A stretch of 64,000 bases of DNA from Tetraselmis striata (lineage: Eukaryota > Chlorophyta > Chlorodendrophyceae > Chlorodendrales > Chlorodendraceae), in the NCBI GenBank assembly GCA_006384855.1, contig VCJN01003397.1, positions 62,001 to 126,000 on the forward strand, in the 5' to 3' direction. Numbering within the stretch: the first letter of the stretch is position 1; each line of letters opens with the position of its first letter. Under the pieces are notes generated by a model. It worked only from the letters and a program-made list of their open reading frames with translations, made no database searches and was not told the origin of the DNA. Positions 45,716 to 57,180 of the stretch are shown one piece after another. The translations under genes and the position numbers were made by a program.

Positions 45716-45930
45716 TGTGGCGAGATGGTCGGCTCCAGAGTTGGTGGTGGTGAAAGTGAAATTATTTACAAGGTGGTCTGCGCTGCGGTATATATTCAAC
45801 AGTCGGCGGGATGCCACGCCGGCGATGTCAAGCGTGTGGTAATCTAGTCAGCAGTGCTAATGAGATTACGTAGGAGGGCATTCAGTGAGGTCGAGATCTA
45901 GGGTTGTGACCCTAACATGATCTCCTCACA
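45716..45930 (-). repeat. 5' LTR of element 4
   Basis: 215 bp; two differences from 38157-38371 (near 45799 and 45825). Confidence 0.92.
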
Positions 45931-45935
45931 TTATA

Positions 45936-46655
45936 TATGTCTATATTCATGTAATATGTATGTATATTTATTGGTCGCTATTATCCTTGTATAATAATTA
46001 ATATGTAAATTGACAGGGTTTGCTATAGCGACGAGCGCTGCCCGTACAGCTGGTACCGCCGGTCTATAGCCAAAGAGACCTGTATTTCATGGCGGGGTAG
46101 ATAATACCTGTACCTGTCATTTAACACACTAGGGCTTTCACAAATGCGCACTACAAACATACAGGGTAATATATACCTGCAGTCGCTCATAAGAGATATT
46201 CCGCCCCACAGCAGCGCGGAGATGCCGCCCACCCGGCCCGCCGGGGCAGTAACATCGTCCTTGATGCAATGACAACGGAAGCCAGTACGGTGAAGTGCGC
46301 ATTAAAGTACATGTACAACGCGCGTACCGGCGGTACCCAAGGCGCCAAGATGTGAAAAACTCGTACAGCACTTGTACCTTCATTAGTAGCAGTGTAGCCT
46401 TCACTACCGGCCACATCGCCGGGCCCCGCGGCCCGGCGCTGAGAGGGTTCTGCTTAAATGTAGGCTTTTTCCTTCCCCAGTACTTTCCGTGCTTTCTCTT
46501 GACGCTCTCCCTGTACTAAAAAGGAACTAGTGTATCCAGTGTAGCACGCGGATATAAATCCTGCATTGATATATATTGGTCCGTACCGCACTTGTACCTG
46601 CTTTATTTCTAGTAAGAGGATAAATCGTGAATTAATATATTGGTCGCTGCTATAC
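45936..46655. other. Spacer between elements 4 and 3
   Basis: AT-rich start, then unremarkable sequence. No gene or repeat recognised. It ends with the left CTGTC target duplication of element 3 (46656-46660). Confidence 0.6.
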
Positions 46656-46660
46656 CTGTC

Positions 46661-46882
46661 TGTGAGGGAATATGCGCGTGGTGGTGAGAGACAGTGCTAT
46701 TCCACTGTGGTGGTGGTTGAATATGATCTGATTACAGGCCGACACGCGCCGTGCCTGATATATCAGGCGACGCGATGTGGCCGACAGGGCGCGGGCGCAG
46801 CCCGTCATCTGGCGGGCGCGCGCTACGCGCCTAATGTGCTATGATGATTAGGCCTAGTGAGGGTATAGGATATATCCTCACA
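46661..46882 (-). repeat. 3' LTR of element 3
   Basis: 222 bp; on the minus strand it starts tgtgaggatatatcc after a purine-rich gagcggggtggaa. Confidence 0.92.
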
Positions 46883-46993
46883 TTCCACCCCGCTCTGATG
46901 AATATGAGTCATCGGATTCACTGTGGAAACCTTTCCAGGTGGCTCGCCCTAGCAGCAATGTATGCTGGCGAGGTCGAGATATTTTTGAAACGT

Positions 46994-49900
46994 TCAGACA
47001 GCATGAAATGCTGCGTGCATCAGCGGTGAATACCGCATTGTTTCATAGGGCATCCAATCATCTCCGGTTGCGGGGAAATTGTGGAACCTTACTTTAAATA
47101 GCAAGGCTTTGCCCTTTGCATATAGTCTGGGATATAGTGCCAATTTACAGTCAGTCCGCAATGATCGGATCATCAGTTCTGCGTGTTTGTCTGCCAATCA
47201 AGGCATCAGGAACATCAGTTTGTGCATATACGGTGTCCCAGGGTCTCAGCTTGGAGACATGAAATACTGGGTGGCACTCAAGCTCAGGTGGTAACTCTAT
47301 TTTGTAGGCCTGATGATTCACCTGTTTGATGACCTCATATGGTCATACATATCGTTGTTTGAGCTTGGGACATTTTTGTCCGTGTATAATCATATCGTCT
47401 GTTTTTATCATTATTTTATCACCGATTTGAAATGTGATCGGCTGCTTATTGTTTTTATCATGGTAATGCCTTTGGTATTCTTTGGCAATTATAATATTTT
47501 CATGCACCAGATTGTGTATATCTTGTATTTTCGACAGAATGTCTATGGTAGTCTCTCTCACTCCAGTTTTGGGGTTCACAATATCTATTGGCAACCGAGG
47601 ATGGAAGCCATATATTGCCTGGAATGGAGTAAACTTTGTTGTTGACGATTCTGTGTTATTGTAATTGAACTCAGCGAGTGACAGGTAGTTCACCCAGTCC
47701 TGCTGGTTATTGTAGCAGAAAGCTCGCAGCAACTGCTCAATTATTTTGTTCAATATTTCAGTCTGACCATCAGTCTGCGGATGATAAGCAGTACTGAGGT
47801 TTAATGTTGTACCAAGCTGTTTGAACAGTTCTTGGAAATATGATGATGTACATTTTGTGTCCCGGTCTCCTACCATGCAGGTACTCAGACCGTGGAGTCT
47901 GTATATATATTTTTGATGTACAACTGTGCCAGTTCAGGAGCCATGATGGCTTTCTGGCAAGGTATAAAGTGAGCCTGCTTTGTGAACAAGTCCACAAAAG
48001 TGGCAATACAGTCATAACCATCCACTGATGGTAAATTTGTGATAAAGTCAAGACTGAAATATCCCCATGGTATAGTTGGTGTTGGCAGTGGCCGTAAAGC
48101 CGTTGCTGAAGCATGTGTGTGCTGTTTTGTCAGCTTACAGACTTTACAGTTTCGGATATATGTTTTTATGTTTTGGTGCATGTGCGGCCAGCCAAAATTT
48201 CTTTTGATCAATTTCTCAGTTTTGAGAATACCGTTATGGCCAGCCGTCTTAATATCATGATGTTCTTTGATGATGCTCTTTTTGAGTTCATCATCTGCAG
48301 GAATATATATTTTATCAGCTATCATGTACAGTTCAGTATGGTGATCATATCGTACTCCAGGGGATAGCTTTTCCCTGGTCAATTTTGGGTCCTGCATATA
48401 TTTTAATTTGATATTGTTGAGGAATTGTTTTTTCAACTGTATCGAGACAGTGGTAAGGTTGAGCCATTCAGTGATGTGCTCCAGATCCTTCTCAAAGGTC
48501 TGTATATAGTATGCATCCAATGATGCCTTCAGATCTTTTAGATCTGGTCGCCTGCTCAGTGCATCTGCCGTATTTTGAGATCCCTTTCTATAGACAATAT
48601 TCATATTGTCCTTATATGGTGATATGATTTGGGACCAGCCAGCATGTTTTCTGCTGAGCTTTTCTTGCGTTGGCAGATGACGGAGGGTGGTATGGTCAGT
48701 GACTACGGTAAAATGTTTACACCCTTCCAAATAATGTCGCCAATGCTGGAGAGCAATCACTACTCCCAGAAATTCAGTATCATAAGTGGAATAGCGCAGT
48801 TGCGCACCCCTCAAGACCTTTAATTGCCAGGTAAGCTACTGGACGCAGCCGTCCGGCATTGGGGTCTTTTTGCATGAGCACCGCCCCCACAGCATATTTG
48901 CTGGCATCAGCTGTGACCACGAACTCTGCGTTCGGGCCAGTGATGGGATTCATTAGAATCGGGGCGTGTGTCATTTTATATTTTAGGCGATCAAAAGGAT
49001 GTTGGTGGGTGTCAGTCCAGGCCGGAAATATATTATTTTTGTCAGATCAAATAGTGGCTTTGCTATGCAGCAAAGTCCTCAATAAATGATCGATAATATC
49101 CCACAAAGCCGAAAAAGGCTCGCACATCTGTGACAGATTTTGGAACCGGCCATTCTGAGACTGCTTTTATTTTGTCAGGGTCAGGGGACTTGCCCTTTTC
49201 CGTTATACGGTGACCGAGGTATATTATTTGTTTTTTGCCCCATTGTGATTTTCGGGGGTTCAGGTACAGATGGTGTTTGCGCAATCTCGCAAGTACCTGA
49301 TCAATATGATCAATATGTTGCTCCGGAGTGTCGCTGAATATGATAATATCGTCAAGTTATCATCAAGGATATTTGCATCCTGATGTGAGTCATCAGCAGT
49401 CCCGTTGCAAACTGCGTTAATATATGATATTGGGATCCGCCTGGCGCTGTTTTCAGGCCAAATGGCAGGACTCTCATCTCAAATTGACCCAACTGAGTGA
49501 TGAAGGGTGTCTTATAGACATCTTCCTCCTTCACACGGATCTGATGGTATGCTTTGGACAAGTCTAAGCAAGTCCAGCATTTGCCAGTGGCAATACGGTC
49601 CAATATAGTATCAATTCTGGGCAAAGGATATTGTGTACCCAGTGTTATTTTGTTCAGCGATCTATAGTCAATGCACATCCGGAGAGTGCCATCAGATTTT
49701 CTGGCAAGCAGCACTGGAGCTGCAAATGGTGAATTACTGGGTCTGATCCAGTTTTTCTCTAGGTACTGTGTTAGCTGTTTTTTCAGCTCAGTTAGCTCCG
49801 CAGGAGACATTTTATAAATGTGACCTTTCGGCGGGTTATCATCAGGTATAGTAGGTATACTGTGATCATATTTTCCTCTGCTCGGTGGCAGGTCTGTTAA

Positions 49901-51468
49901 GGTATTCTTATCGTGACCATATTGTTTTATAATGTTCAATATTTTTTCATCATATTGTTGACCAAATCAGTGTGTACCTGCAGATCATCCGAGTTTATCT
50001 GCGATGTCTGGGTACCAATAAAGTCTTCTTTCAGAGTGGCTATGAAAAATGATGCTGCATCTGCATTTTGATTGGTTCAGCAGAGATGTGGAGCAGCTTA
50101 GCCATCTGGTTTGCCGACAAGATACTTACTACTGCTGGTCTGGGTTGGACCTCACAGCCAAACAGTGTAGCATCTGTCTGTCTCTCGTGTATAGTTCCAT
50201 CATCCCAGTGAATATCTGGATTATTTTTTCTGAGCCATGGAATGCCCAATATGACATCCCAGTTATTGTTACTGGGGAGGCAAATAAAATTAGCCTCTGT
50301 GGTATAACCAGCCTCAAATTGAAGCGTTATTGTCACATAGTGCCGAGAGATCTTATATGTTGTGCCATCTGCCAATTGTATTTTTATTGCTTGATCCAGC
50401 AATTTCACCGGCAGGTCATATTTTTGTACAATATCCCACGAGATAAATTCTCGCTGGGCAGCACTGTCAATCATTATTTCAACTTGATCAGACAGGGTAT
50501 CATTATTGGCTTTGATTTTAGCCCTTGCCTTCAACAGATCTGTTTCAACAGTCTGAGAGGTAAAATTTGCTGTGGGGATTTCATATTGTGATGTTATGTT
50601 GTGCGTTTTGTCACGCACTCTGTCCTCCACAGTATGATCAGCCAAATATACATCGACTGAGAATGGAGTCGGACCCATTGGTATCCGCTCTTTATGGTTT
50701 TTGGGATCAGGGATGTCATACAAGTATGCACCCTTTGGATAATGGTGGATCTTACGGTATGTGTTCAGAATGTGCTGAACATTTTTATTGTTTTTCCACT
50801 TGGGAACTGCAATTACTGCAGAGATATTGTATGGGTTCTGCCTGCGCTTCCTTTCGAAGCCGGCAATAACATCAGATTTTCTCAAACGGTGGGTTCAGCC
50901 ACGCATGATGGTTAGTAATGTCAGCATCAAAGAAAGAGTTAGTTGGGGAACAATAGCTATTCATTACCTTTGTGGTTTCAGCAGTTGCCGCCCCATCAAG
51001 GGTGAACGGCCCCCATATCATGTTCAATTCCTCCCAAGCATTCTGATTGAATGATGGGTAGGTATCATGTTGGGGTATTGTGACTGCTGTTATTGTTGCC
51101 GTTGCATCGTTATGATCAGACCTAGGAGTCATTGCCCTGGTCATACTGTTATTATAGTCAGATATGAGCTCATCAACTTGAGTCTGCATATCTCGGAACT
51201 CGAGGGTTTCCGTTTGTGCAGCATTATCCACCGTGGTTGGTGGCTTTTGCTGATATATTAATTGCTCAACTGGTTCCATTTGTGGCGCTTGAGATGAGCT
51301 GCCTTTTTGACCAGTGGCAAAGTGATGTTTATTGTGTTTGCGTCTTCTGCGCTTTTGTGTCTCCAGTACATGATGCACAACAGGTGTATCCTGAGTGTCA
51401 TCGACCCTACGGACACTTCGTAGTGGTCCCACATCCTCTGTGAGGGCTTGTTTTGGTGTTTTGCCCAT
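46994..51468 (-). pseudogene. Element 3 pol: Dam-like domain, protease, RT, RNase H, integrase, chromodomain remnant (broken)
   Basis: Starts MGKTPKQALTED at 51468 with a basic, Gln-rich N-terminus. Dam-like: WGPFTLDGAATAE, HAWLNPPFEKI near 50880 (frame lost just after), then VIAVPKWKNN and PMGPTPFSVDVYLAD. Protease: IMIDSAAQREF at 50468, with Ala where DSG is usual. RT: MCIDYRSLNK and LPFGLKTAPG; the YLDD site near 49360 is disrupted by a small duplication and frameshift. RNase H: TADASKYAVGAVLMQ. Integrase: CKVCKLTK, SLDFITNLP, VGDRDTKC, DGQTEILN, with a TGA after KQRYV near 47345. The C-terminal fragment (LLFKVRFHNFP) resembles a chromodomain. Confidence 0.85.
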
Positions 51469-51827
51469 TAATACTCAATCATACAGTAGTGTATAGTTCA
51501 GCTATTACAGCGATATGATCAGAGAGATGTGTTCGTCGGCCGACTTTGATGAACTCTGATTGTTGGTGAACCTGCCGCAAGCGACAGGAGCAGGCTCACG
51601 TTCAGGATCACTCCAGAGCGTCCCCTGGCACAGATCAACTGAACGGCCACAATCCAAATCACCGCGAATCAAAGCTGCTGCCAATTCAGTGCATTACTAC
51701 GGTGAGCTTATGCACTCTATGGCAACATTTAATCATACAGTAGGAGACATGCATTGGCACAATACATAGCAAAGGTAATTACATGTTTTACTTAGTTGGG
51801 ATGCTAGATGCCAATGTTTTCTATTAT

Positions 51828-51972
51828 ACTGCAGATTTGTTTGCAGTTTGCTGGGTCGGTGCCTCAGCAGACATGCTCTTCTGTGGAGCGTTTTCATTGT
51901 ACTGCAGATGTGTTTGCAGCTTGCTGGGTCAGTGCCTCAGCATGTATGCTCTTCTTTGGAGCGTTGCGGACG
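51828..51972 (-). repeat. 73-bp tandem duplication in the element 3 gag-pol junction
   Basis: Copies start at 51828 and 51901 (actgcagat, then gtttgcag). On the minus strand each encodes a NAPxKS, AEAxTQQ, NxSAVQ peptide, in different frames because 73 is not a multiple of three. Confidence 0.85.
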
Positions 51973-52017
51973 AAATTGTTTTCCACTATTTTAGTGGGTG
52001 ATCGTAGATATGGTGGC

Positions 52018-53965
52018 TCATGGGTGTTCTCCACCTTGACCGCCCCGGCCGCGGTCAGCATATCTGCCGCCGCCTCTTCCTCCAGAGCGGCCGCCACGGC
52101 CTCCACTGCGGCCTCCGCGATCACCACGGCCACCACCACCATCATGCTTCGAGAGCATGTCTGACATTACTGATGTGGTCAACAGTTGCACTGAGGGTCC
52201 TGGCTACAAGCCTAGGTGCCTACTCAGGTTATCATAAGCCTTACGGCATGTATCGTTTTCATGAATTTATGATTTCAATGACCTATTGTATGGTTTGTAT
52301 GGTGAATGTTTACTGGCCTGTAGTATAGATTTCGAGTTGCCTTTGAAACTCGATATTAAGACTTGCATTCTTGCGGAATTTTCCGTTCAAGTAATGCTTG
52401 ATATATTTTGGGGTGCTGGGATGAGTATCATTGTACCCAATCAACTGCAGCACCCAACGGAAACATGTGGCCAGAGTATTACAATATTTGTATGATATAA
52501 TTTGCAGGCAAATTCCATTATGCCTGAAGTATGTTGAGGGTCATGAGTACAGTTTTTACTTTGTATATAACATATTATTATATTCTTTGCCAACTGATGA
52601 AAATCAGTAAAGGCAGTTCCACGGATACCTTGCTTTTGGGCAAACATGGTTTCTATCGTTGTATAGTATTGGGACCGTTTGTTGATGGAATCAAGCACAT
52701 ATCTCTCTGACATGTAGTCATAGGCATGTGCCGTTACGGTGGGTCCCACTCTGTCTAGAAATTGTAGGATTTCAGTCAAGAACAGAGTATTGTGATGGTT
52801 AGCATGCAACTTTTCCTGCCCCACCAACGGGGTCAGTTTCAAGTGCAGATATGGTTGTTGTCCTGTTACGGCAGCATATGTTGGGATATGTTCAGGCTGG
52901 CCACTCACATGGAGTGGATCCTCATGCCTGCGTGACTTACGTTTGGTCTCTCCAATTGGAGGATATGGTGGGCGCTTGTCCGCCCTATTGTCAGATTGTC
53001 CTGCGTAGGGGTTATGTTGTAGCACCGGATCAATGTCCATCGATGCTTTCCCTACATCTTGTGGGTTTACCACATGTTGTTCATGTGTCGATTGAGTTAT
53101 GATAGTATGAATTGCAGAATGTTGATGGCAAACCCATCGATTGATTTGTAAACTGTTTTCTGGGATATGGTATTGCAGGAAATATGTTGGCGTTACTTTG
53201 GGATTTTTGTTGGACTTCATTATTGTATCTCAGCTTCCACACCTCAAAGAGAGGCGTGAGCTGGTTAATGTATTTCATGACCCATTCTGTTTTGGATCCT
53301 GGTTTGCACGCCAACAAGAATATTTTACAGTATTTAAGCACAGGGATCTGATATATGAAAGCCCCTGGAAAAAGTATCAGAGCTGTACTGGCTGGTTTTG
53401 GTGTAGCAGTTGCTAGCACACTGTCGATGTACTGCAACTGCAATATTGTTCGCTGCTGGGAGTCTTCTGCCCCCGCAGGTTGATTCAGTCTGAAACACTG
53501 TGTCATTATATTAATTGTCCACTTTGGAATATAATCAGCCAGTTTGTTCACAAGGCTGGCATTCCAGCCTTGGTTATGTTCAATATTTGCTGCCATATCT
53601 TTATACGGTGTCAGATCTGAGTCCATATGCGGAAGGACCAGTCCGCCCGCTTGTCTGAGTTTATTCATATTATGATTTGATTCACTGGATTGAAAACCCA
53701 GGATAATGTTTTGGATATGGTTGCTGTCTTCACACAGCATATCATAATATGTTAGGTATCCTGATGGGAACATATCGTCAGTGTTTATGGTTGGATCATG
53801 TTGTCTTTTATGATTGGCATCAGAGTCATAGCTCTCATGGCTATGCTCGGAGATATGTTGACAAGATGTTTGTATGTTTCGGCGAGGTTGTGCCTCACCA
53901 GCTGGGTTATTATGGTAATCATGGAGAGGTTGTGATGTTATCTCTTCCTCTCCTGCTGGCAACAT
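52018..53965 (-). pseudogene. Element 3 gag with RGG-rich C-terminus (broken)
   Basis: Frame 1 (53965-53081) starts MLPAGEEEITSQ. A second frame (53220-52441) carries MDIDPVLQHNPYAG and SERYVLDSINKRSQYYTT, homologous to element 4 Gag. After a shift near 52470 it continues as RWVLQLIGYN. The C-terminal part near 52166-52018 is an Arg-Gly-Gly box (SGGRGGRSGGRGGGRYADRG). No CX2CX4HX4C knuckle was found, so RNA binding in this gag probably used the RGG region. At least two frameshifts break it. Confidence 0.75.
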
Positions 53966-55322
53966 TTGTTGCCAGAGTGACCCTCAGTTTGGCTTGGATT
54001 ATCATGCATATCGTATTTTGGTCAGGCAAAGCATGACCTATTCATGATATCTCGGAAAATCATAATAACATGTGGATTCATCCCAACATGCAACACAATA
54101 GCAACAACAAGCATTCGTTCGTTCGTATCGTGAGGTGGCATGTCATCTAAAATATTAACAACATTTGCGAATTATGGTTTGTCCTCATTCATTGAGGAGA
54201 TATCGTTGTCGACCCCATTGGGCGACTGATTATCGTTTCGTCCGCAGCTGCCAGTGACGCAGCAATATCGTTCAGAATATTGTCGACACAGCCAGGGTTC
54301 ATCCTGCTGGATATGGTTTGATTTCAGGCCTCTGTGGGCTCAGTATGGTTTTTGTTTCAGGCCTCTGTGGGCCCAATATGGTTTCCGATGCAACAGCTTA
54401 TGATTTTTGATACTGCGTTGATATTGTATGGTCGTTATGTTGTGAATATGCTTCAATGGGGGATAAGGCGGGAATAGGTTGGAAGTGGCTTACCTAATAG
54501 GCCGCTTACCTCAATTCGATTCATACAAGAAAAAGAATAATGACGCTCCGAGTTCTACAGGCAGCGTCGCGCGTCCCGGTAATGTCCAAACTCCGGGCGA
54601 GAAAGTAGCGCCGAGGTGGCGCAGAAGATAGTGGGCGTATGGTAAGCTTCCGCCTTATGAAAGGGCGGAGTTATGTTTCACTCGACTCGATGGCCGAGAA
54701 GGTTCGAGAATATAGTACTGCCTGTTGGCAGTTCAGCTTTGAAACGGTGGCTTCCGAAAAAGCCTGTTATAGTATTTCTTCCACGACGCTCCGCATTTCT
54801 CAGGTAGCGTCGCGGCCCGGTAATCTCCAAGCTCCGGGGGAGAAAGTAGCGCCGAGGTGGCGCAGAATATAGTATGCTTCCGCCTTATGAAAGAGCGGAG
54901 TTATGTTTCACTCGACTCGGTGGTCGAGTAGGTTCGACTGTATCGTGCTGCCTCTTGGCAGGGTGGCTTCTGGAAAAGCCTCTTATGATTTTTCGGCGGG
55001 GTATTTGCCGACACCCGCAGTTGCCACACGACAAGCGCGAGCATTATGTGTGAAGCGCTCCGAGTGAGAAGGTAGCGCAGAGGGTGAAAGATATATTGTA
55101 TGCATCCGCTTCAAGACAAGGCGGAGTTATGATAAGCTCGACTCAGTGGTCGAGAAGGTTCTGATGTATAGTGCTGCCTCTTGGCAGGGTGGCTTTCGGA
55201 AAAGCCCGTTATAGTCTTTCGGCAGGGTAATTGCCTGCGCCCGCCGTGGCTATGCTACAGGCGCGTATGGTATGGTTGATGAAAGGTCGCGAGGGAGCGA
55301 TCGAGTAGGTAGAAGCACCAAA
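53966..55322 (-). other. Element 3 leader with threefold hairpin-rich repeat
   Basis: Between the 5' LTR and gag. Tandem units begin near 54541, 54785 and 55055 (to about 55250). Each has short inverted repeats: ccgcc/ggcgg, ctcgac/gtcgag, ctgcc/ggcag and ggctt/aagcc. The primer binding site adjoins 55322. The rest down to 53966 shows nothing recognisable. Confidence 0.7.
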
Positions 55323-55544
55323 TGTGAGGGAATATGCGCGTGGTGGTGAGAGGCAGTGCTATTCCACTGTGGTGGTGGTTGAATATGATCTGATTACAGG
55401 CCGACACGCGCCGTGCCTGATATATCAGGCGACACGATGTGGCCGACAGGGCGCGGGCGCAGCCCGTCATCTGGCGGGCGCGCGCTACGTGCCTAATGTG
55501 CTATGATGATTAGGGCTAGTGAGGGTATAGGATATATCCTCACA
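55323..55544 (-). repeat. 5' LTR of element 3
   Basis: 222 bp, about four differences from 46661-46882. Confidence 0.92.
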
Positions 55545-55616
55545 CTGTCCGGCAACAGTACTACCGGTGAATCTTGCCGATCATCAGGAATATTTCGTAG
55601 TCGACTTCGGAGTTGT

Positions 55617-55838
55617 TGTGAGGATATATCCTATACCCTCACTAGCCCTAATCACCATAGCACAATAGGCGCGTGTCGCGCGCCCGTCAGATGACGGGCT
55701 GCTCCCGCGCCCTGCCGGCCGCATCGCGCAGCCTGATATATCAGGCACGGCGCCTGGCGGCTTGTAATCAGATCATACTCAACCACCACCACAGTGGAAT
55801 AGCATTGCCTCTCACCACCACGCGCATATTCCCTCACA
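55617..55838 (+). repeat. Solo LTR of the element 3 family, opposite orientation
   Basis: 222 bp from tgtgaggatat to ccctcaca, inverted relative to the neighbouring LTR and more diverged from it. GTTGT on both sides (55612-55616, 55839-55843) shows an independent insertion followed by LTR-LTR recombination. Confidence 0.9.
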
Positions 55839-55843
55839 GTTGT

Positions 55844-56269
55844 GGTGACAGTGGCGTCGAAATAATGTTATTCTTGGAAGGGGAATGCGGAATAAAACCG
55901 CACTGCCGCGCGTCGCGCGCACTCCGCTTTGGAGGCGGCGATATGAATAATTTAACTACGTATTCGCCTCCCCGACAGCTGTTGCGACAGCTAAACCAGC
56001 TAAACAAGCGTTGCCCTCCAACGGGCAAGCAACCGCAGGAGTGATGGAAGAGGAATATCAAGCGCTACTAAGTCATGGTGTTGTGGGCCGCGGGGGTTTT
56101 AAGAGCCTTGGCTATCCCACTACAAATAGTTTATCAGTTCCGGCTTTTTAATCGCTTAGATATCATCGACAAGACTCCCGTGTCGCCTCTACCCACTCTA
56201 AGACCCCTCACCACTGCCCGTCCGTATCATGGCACCCATCCCGAGTCGCCGACAGGGACGGAAGGGCGC
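55844..56269. other. Spacer without recognisable gene
   Basis: A short plus-strand open frame runs through to 56044, but no domain or repeat was identified. Confidence 0.5.
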
Positions 56270-57180
56270 ACTAATCTGGGAAGCCCATCACCGTGTCGGT
56301 AGTTGGACCAGTGCCGAGAGGGGGGGGGGGCGTCCACTGTGGTGGATGAAGCCCGGTAGGGTGATATCTTTGGGTTTGTAGGACATCTGGCGGTATCTTC
56401 CAAACAGTGTTTCCTGCGGCATGTGCAGCGTTTGTCCACAAGGTATGTATGTGGCCCGGTGTTGTGGAGTATTGGTCATGGCCCGGGTAGAAGGCTTGCA
56501 GTCCGTCTTATACAGTGAGCTCCCCCGCCGGGGTGCTGACAAAGGCATTGGGAGGCAGTTGTGCGATCATCGTAAGTTCGGTAGGTTCTGCTTTATAGTT
56601 AATGAGGTGGCACCATGTGGATCACGCTCGATGGCCATTGTCCGTCGGGCGGGGGGTGCTGCTGGCAACGGTTGGCGGCGGGGGTATGGTCGATTGGCGT
56701 TGTGGGAGGGGAACATGATTCTCTGATTACATATGAGAGGACTAGGGAGGGGACAAGGGGGCTACTATTCATCGACAGGTGGGGCGGACTGGATGTGGCT
56801 TGTGGATGCCGCCTCGGAGGGGAGGCTGTCATGTATGATGGGAGGAGGAGTGAGCCATCTGCTGCGGAAGCTGTCTCTCCGCTAGACGCTAGTCTGGCGC
56901 TGGAGGCCAGTTCGTGGTGGGGTCTATTGGCGGGGGTCTGCAATGGGTGTGGTGGTGGATTTGGCTTTGTTGCTGACTCCCCCGTGCCGCATGCTGAGGT
57001 GGGGTTGATTGCTGGCTTGAGTGCGAATAGTGCGTGCTTTGCCGCCCCTTTGCGGCTGGATGTGCGGCCGCCTGTCTGCTGGCATGTCATCGTGCGTTGG
57101 GGTGTCGCAGCTACCTTGCCCAAGGCCACCATGCTGAGGCGGGCCACATGCGCTGGGGTGGGATAGTATGTGTCCACACT
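56270..57180 (-). mobile_element. LINE fragment, inverted relative to the plus-strand LINE
   Basis: The minus strand here is homologous to plus-strand 59830-60760. Shared peptides include TLFGRYRQMSYKPKDIT against TLFGIYRRIYYKPSDIT, HHSGR, and GETASAADGSLLLPSYMT against METASATHRSLLLLSRMT. It covers only the ORF1 tail/linker part and has no EN or RT. Confidence 0.7.

Larger units (their letters stand above)
38157..45930 (-). mobile_element. Non-autonomous gag-only LTR retrotransposon (element 4), interrupted by element 5
   Basis: LTRs of 215 bp at 38157-38371 and 45716-45930 differ at about two positions and are flanked by TTATA on both sides (38152-38156, 45931-45935). Read on the minus strand it has a primer site next to 45715 (tggtgcttctacc), a gag ORF and about 1.2 kb before the 3' LTR. 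No protease, RT or integrase is present. Its primer site and TGTGAGGA LTR start match element 3. Removing element 5 leaves about 4 kb. Confidence 0.9.
46661..55544 (-). mobile_element. Ty3/gypsy chromovirus (element 3), complete ends, decayed ORFs
   Basis: 222-bp LTRs at 46661-46882 and 55323-55544 differ at about four positions. Both outer flanks are CTGTC (46656-46660, 55545-55549). On the minus strand: primer site (tggtgcttctacc), a 1.3-kb repeat-rich leader, gag, pol with a Dam-like domain, protease, RT, RNase H, integrase and a chromodomain remnant. Several frameshifts make it inactive. Confidence 0.92.

Noticed and set aside
54640-55180. tRNA-like genes, suggested by ggttcga motifs resembling a B box.
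   Set aside because: No A box at the right distance and no cloverleaf could be drawn; the third unit has lost the motif.
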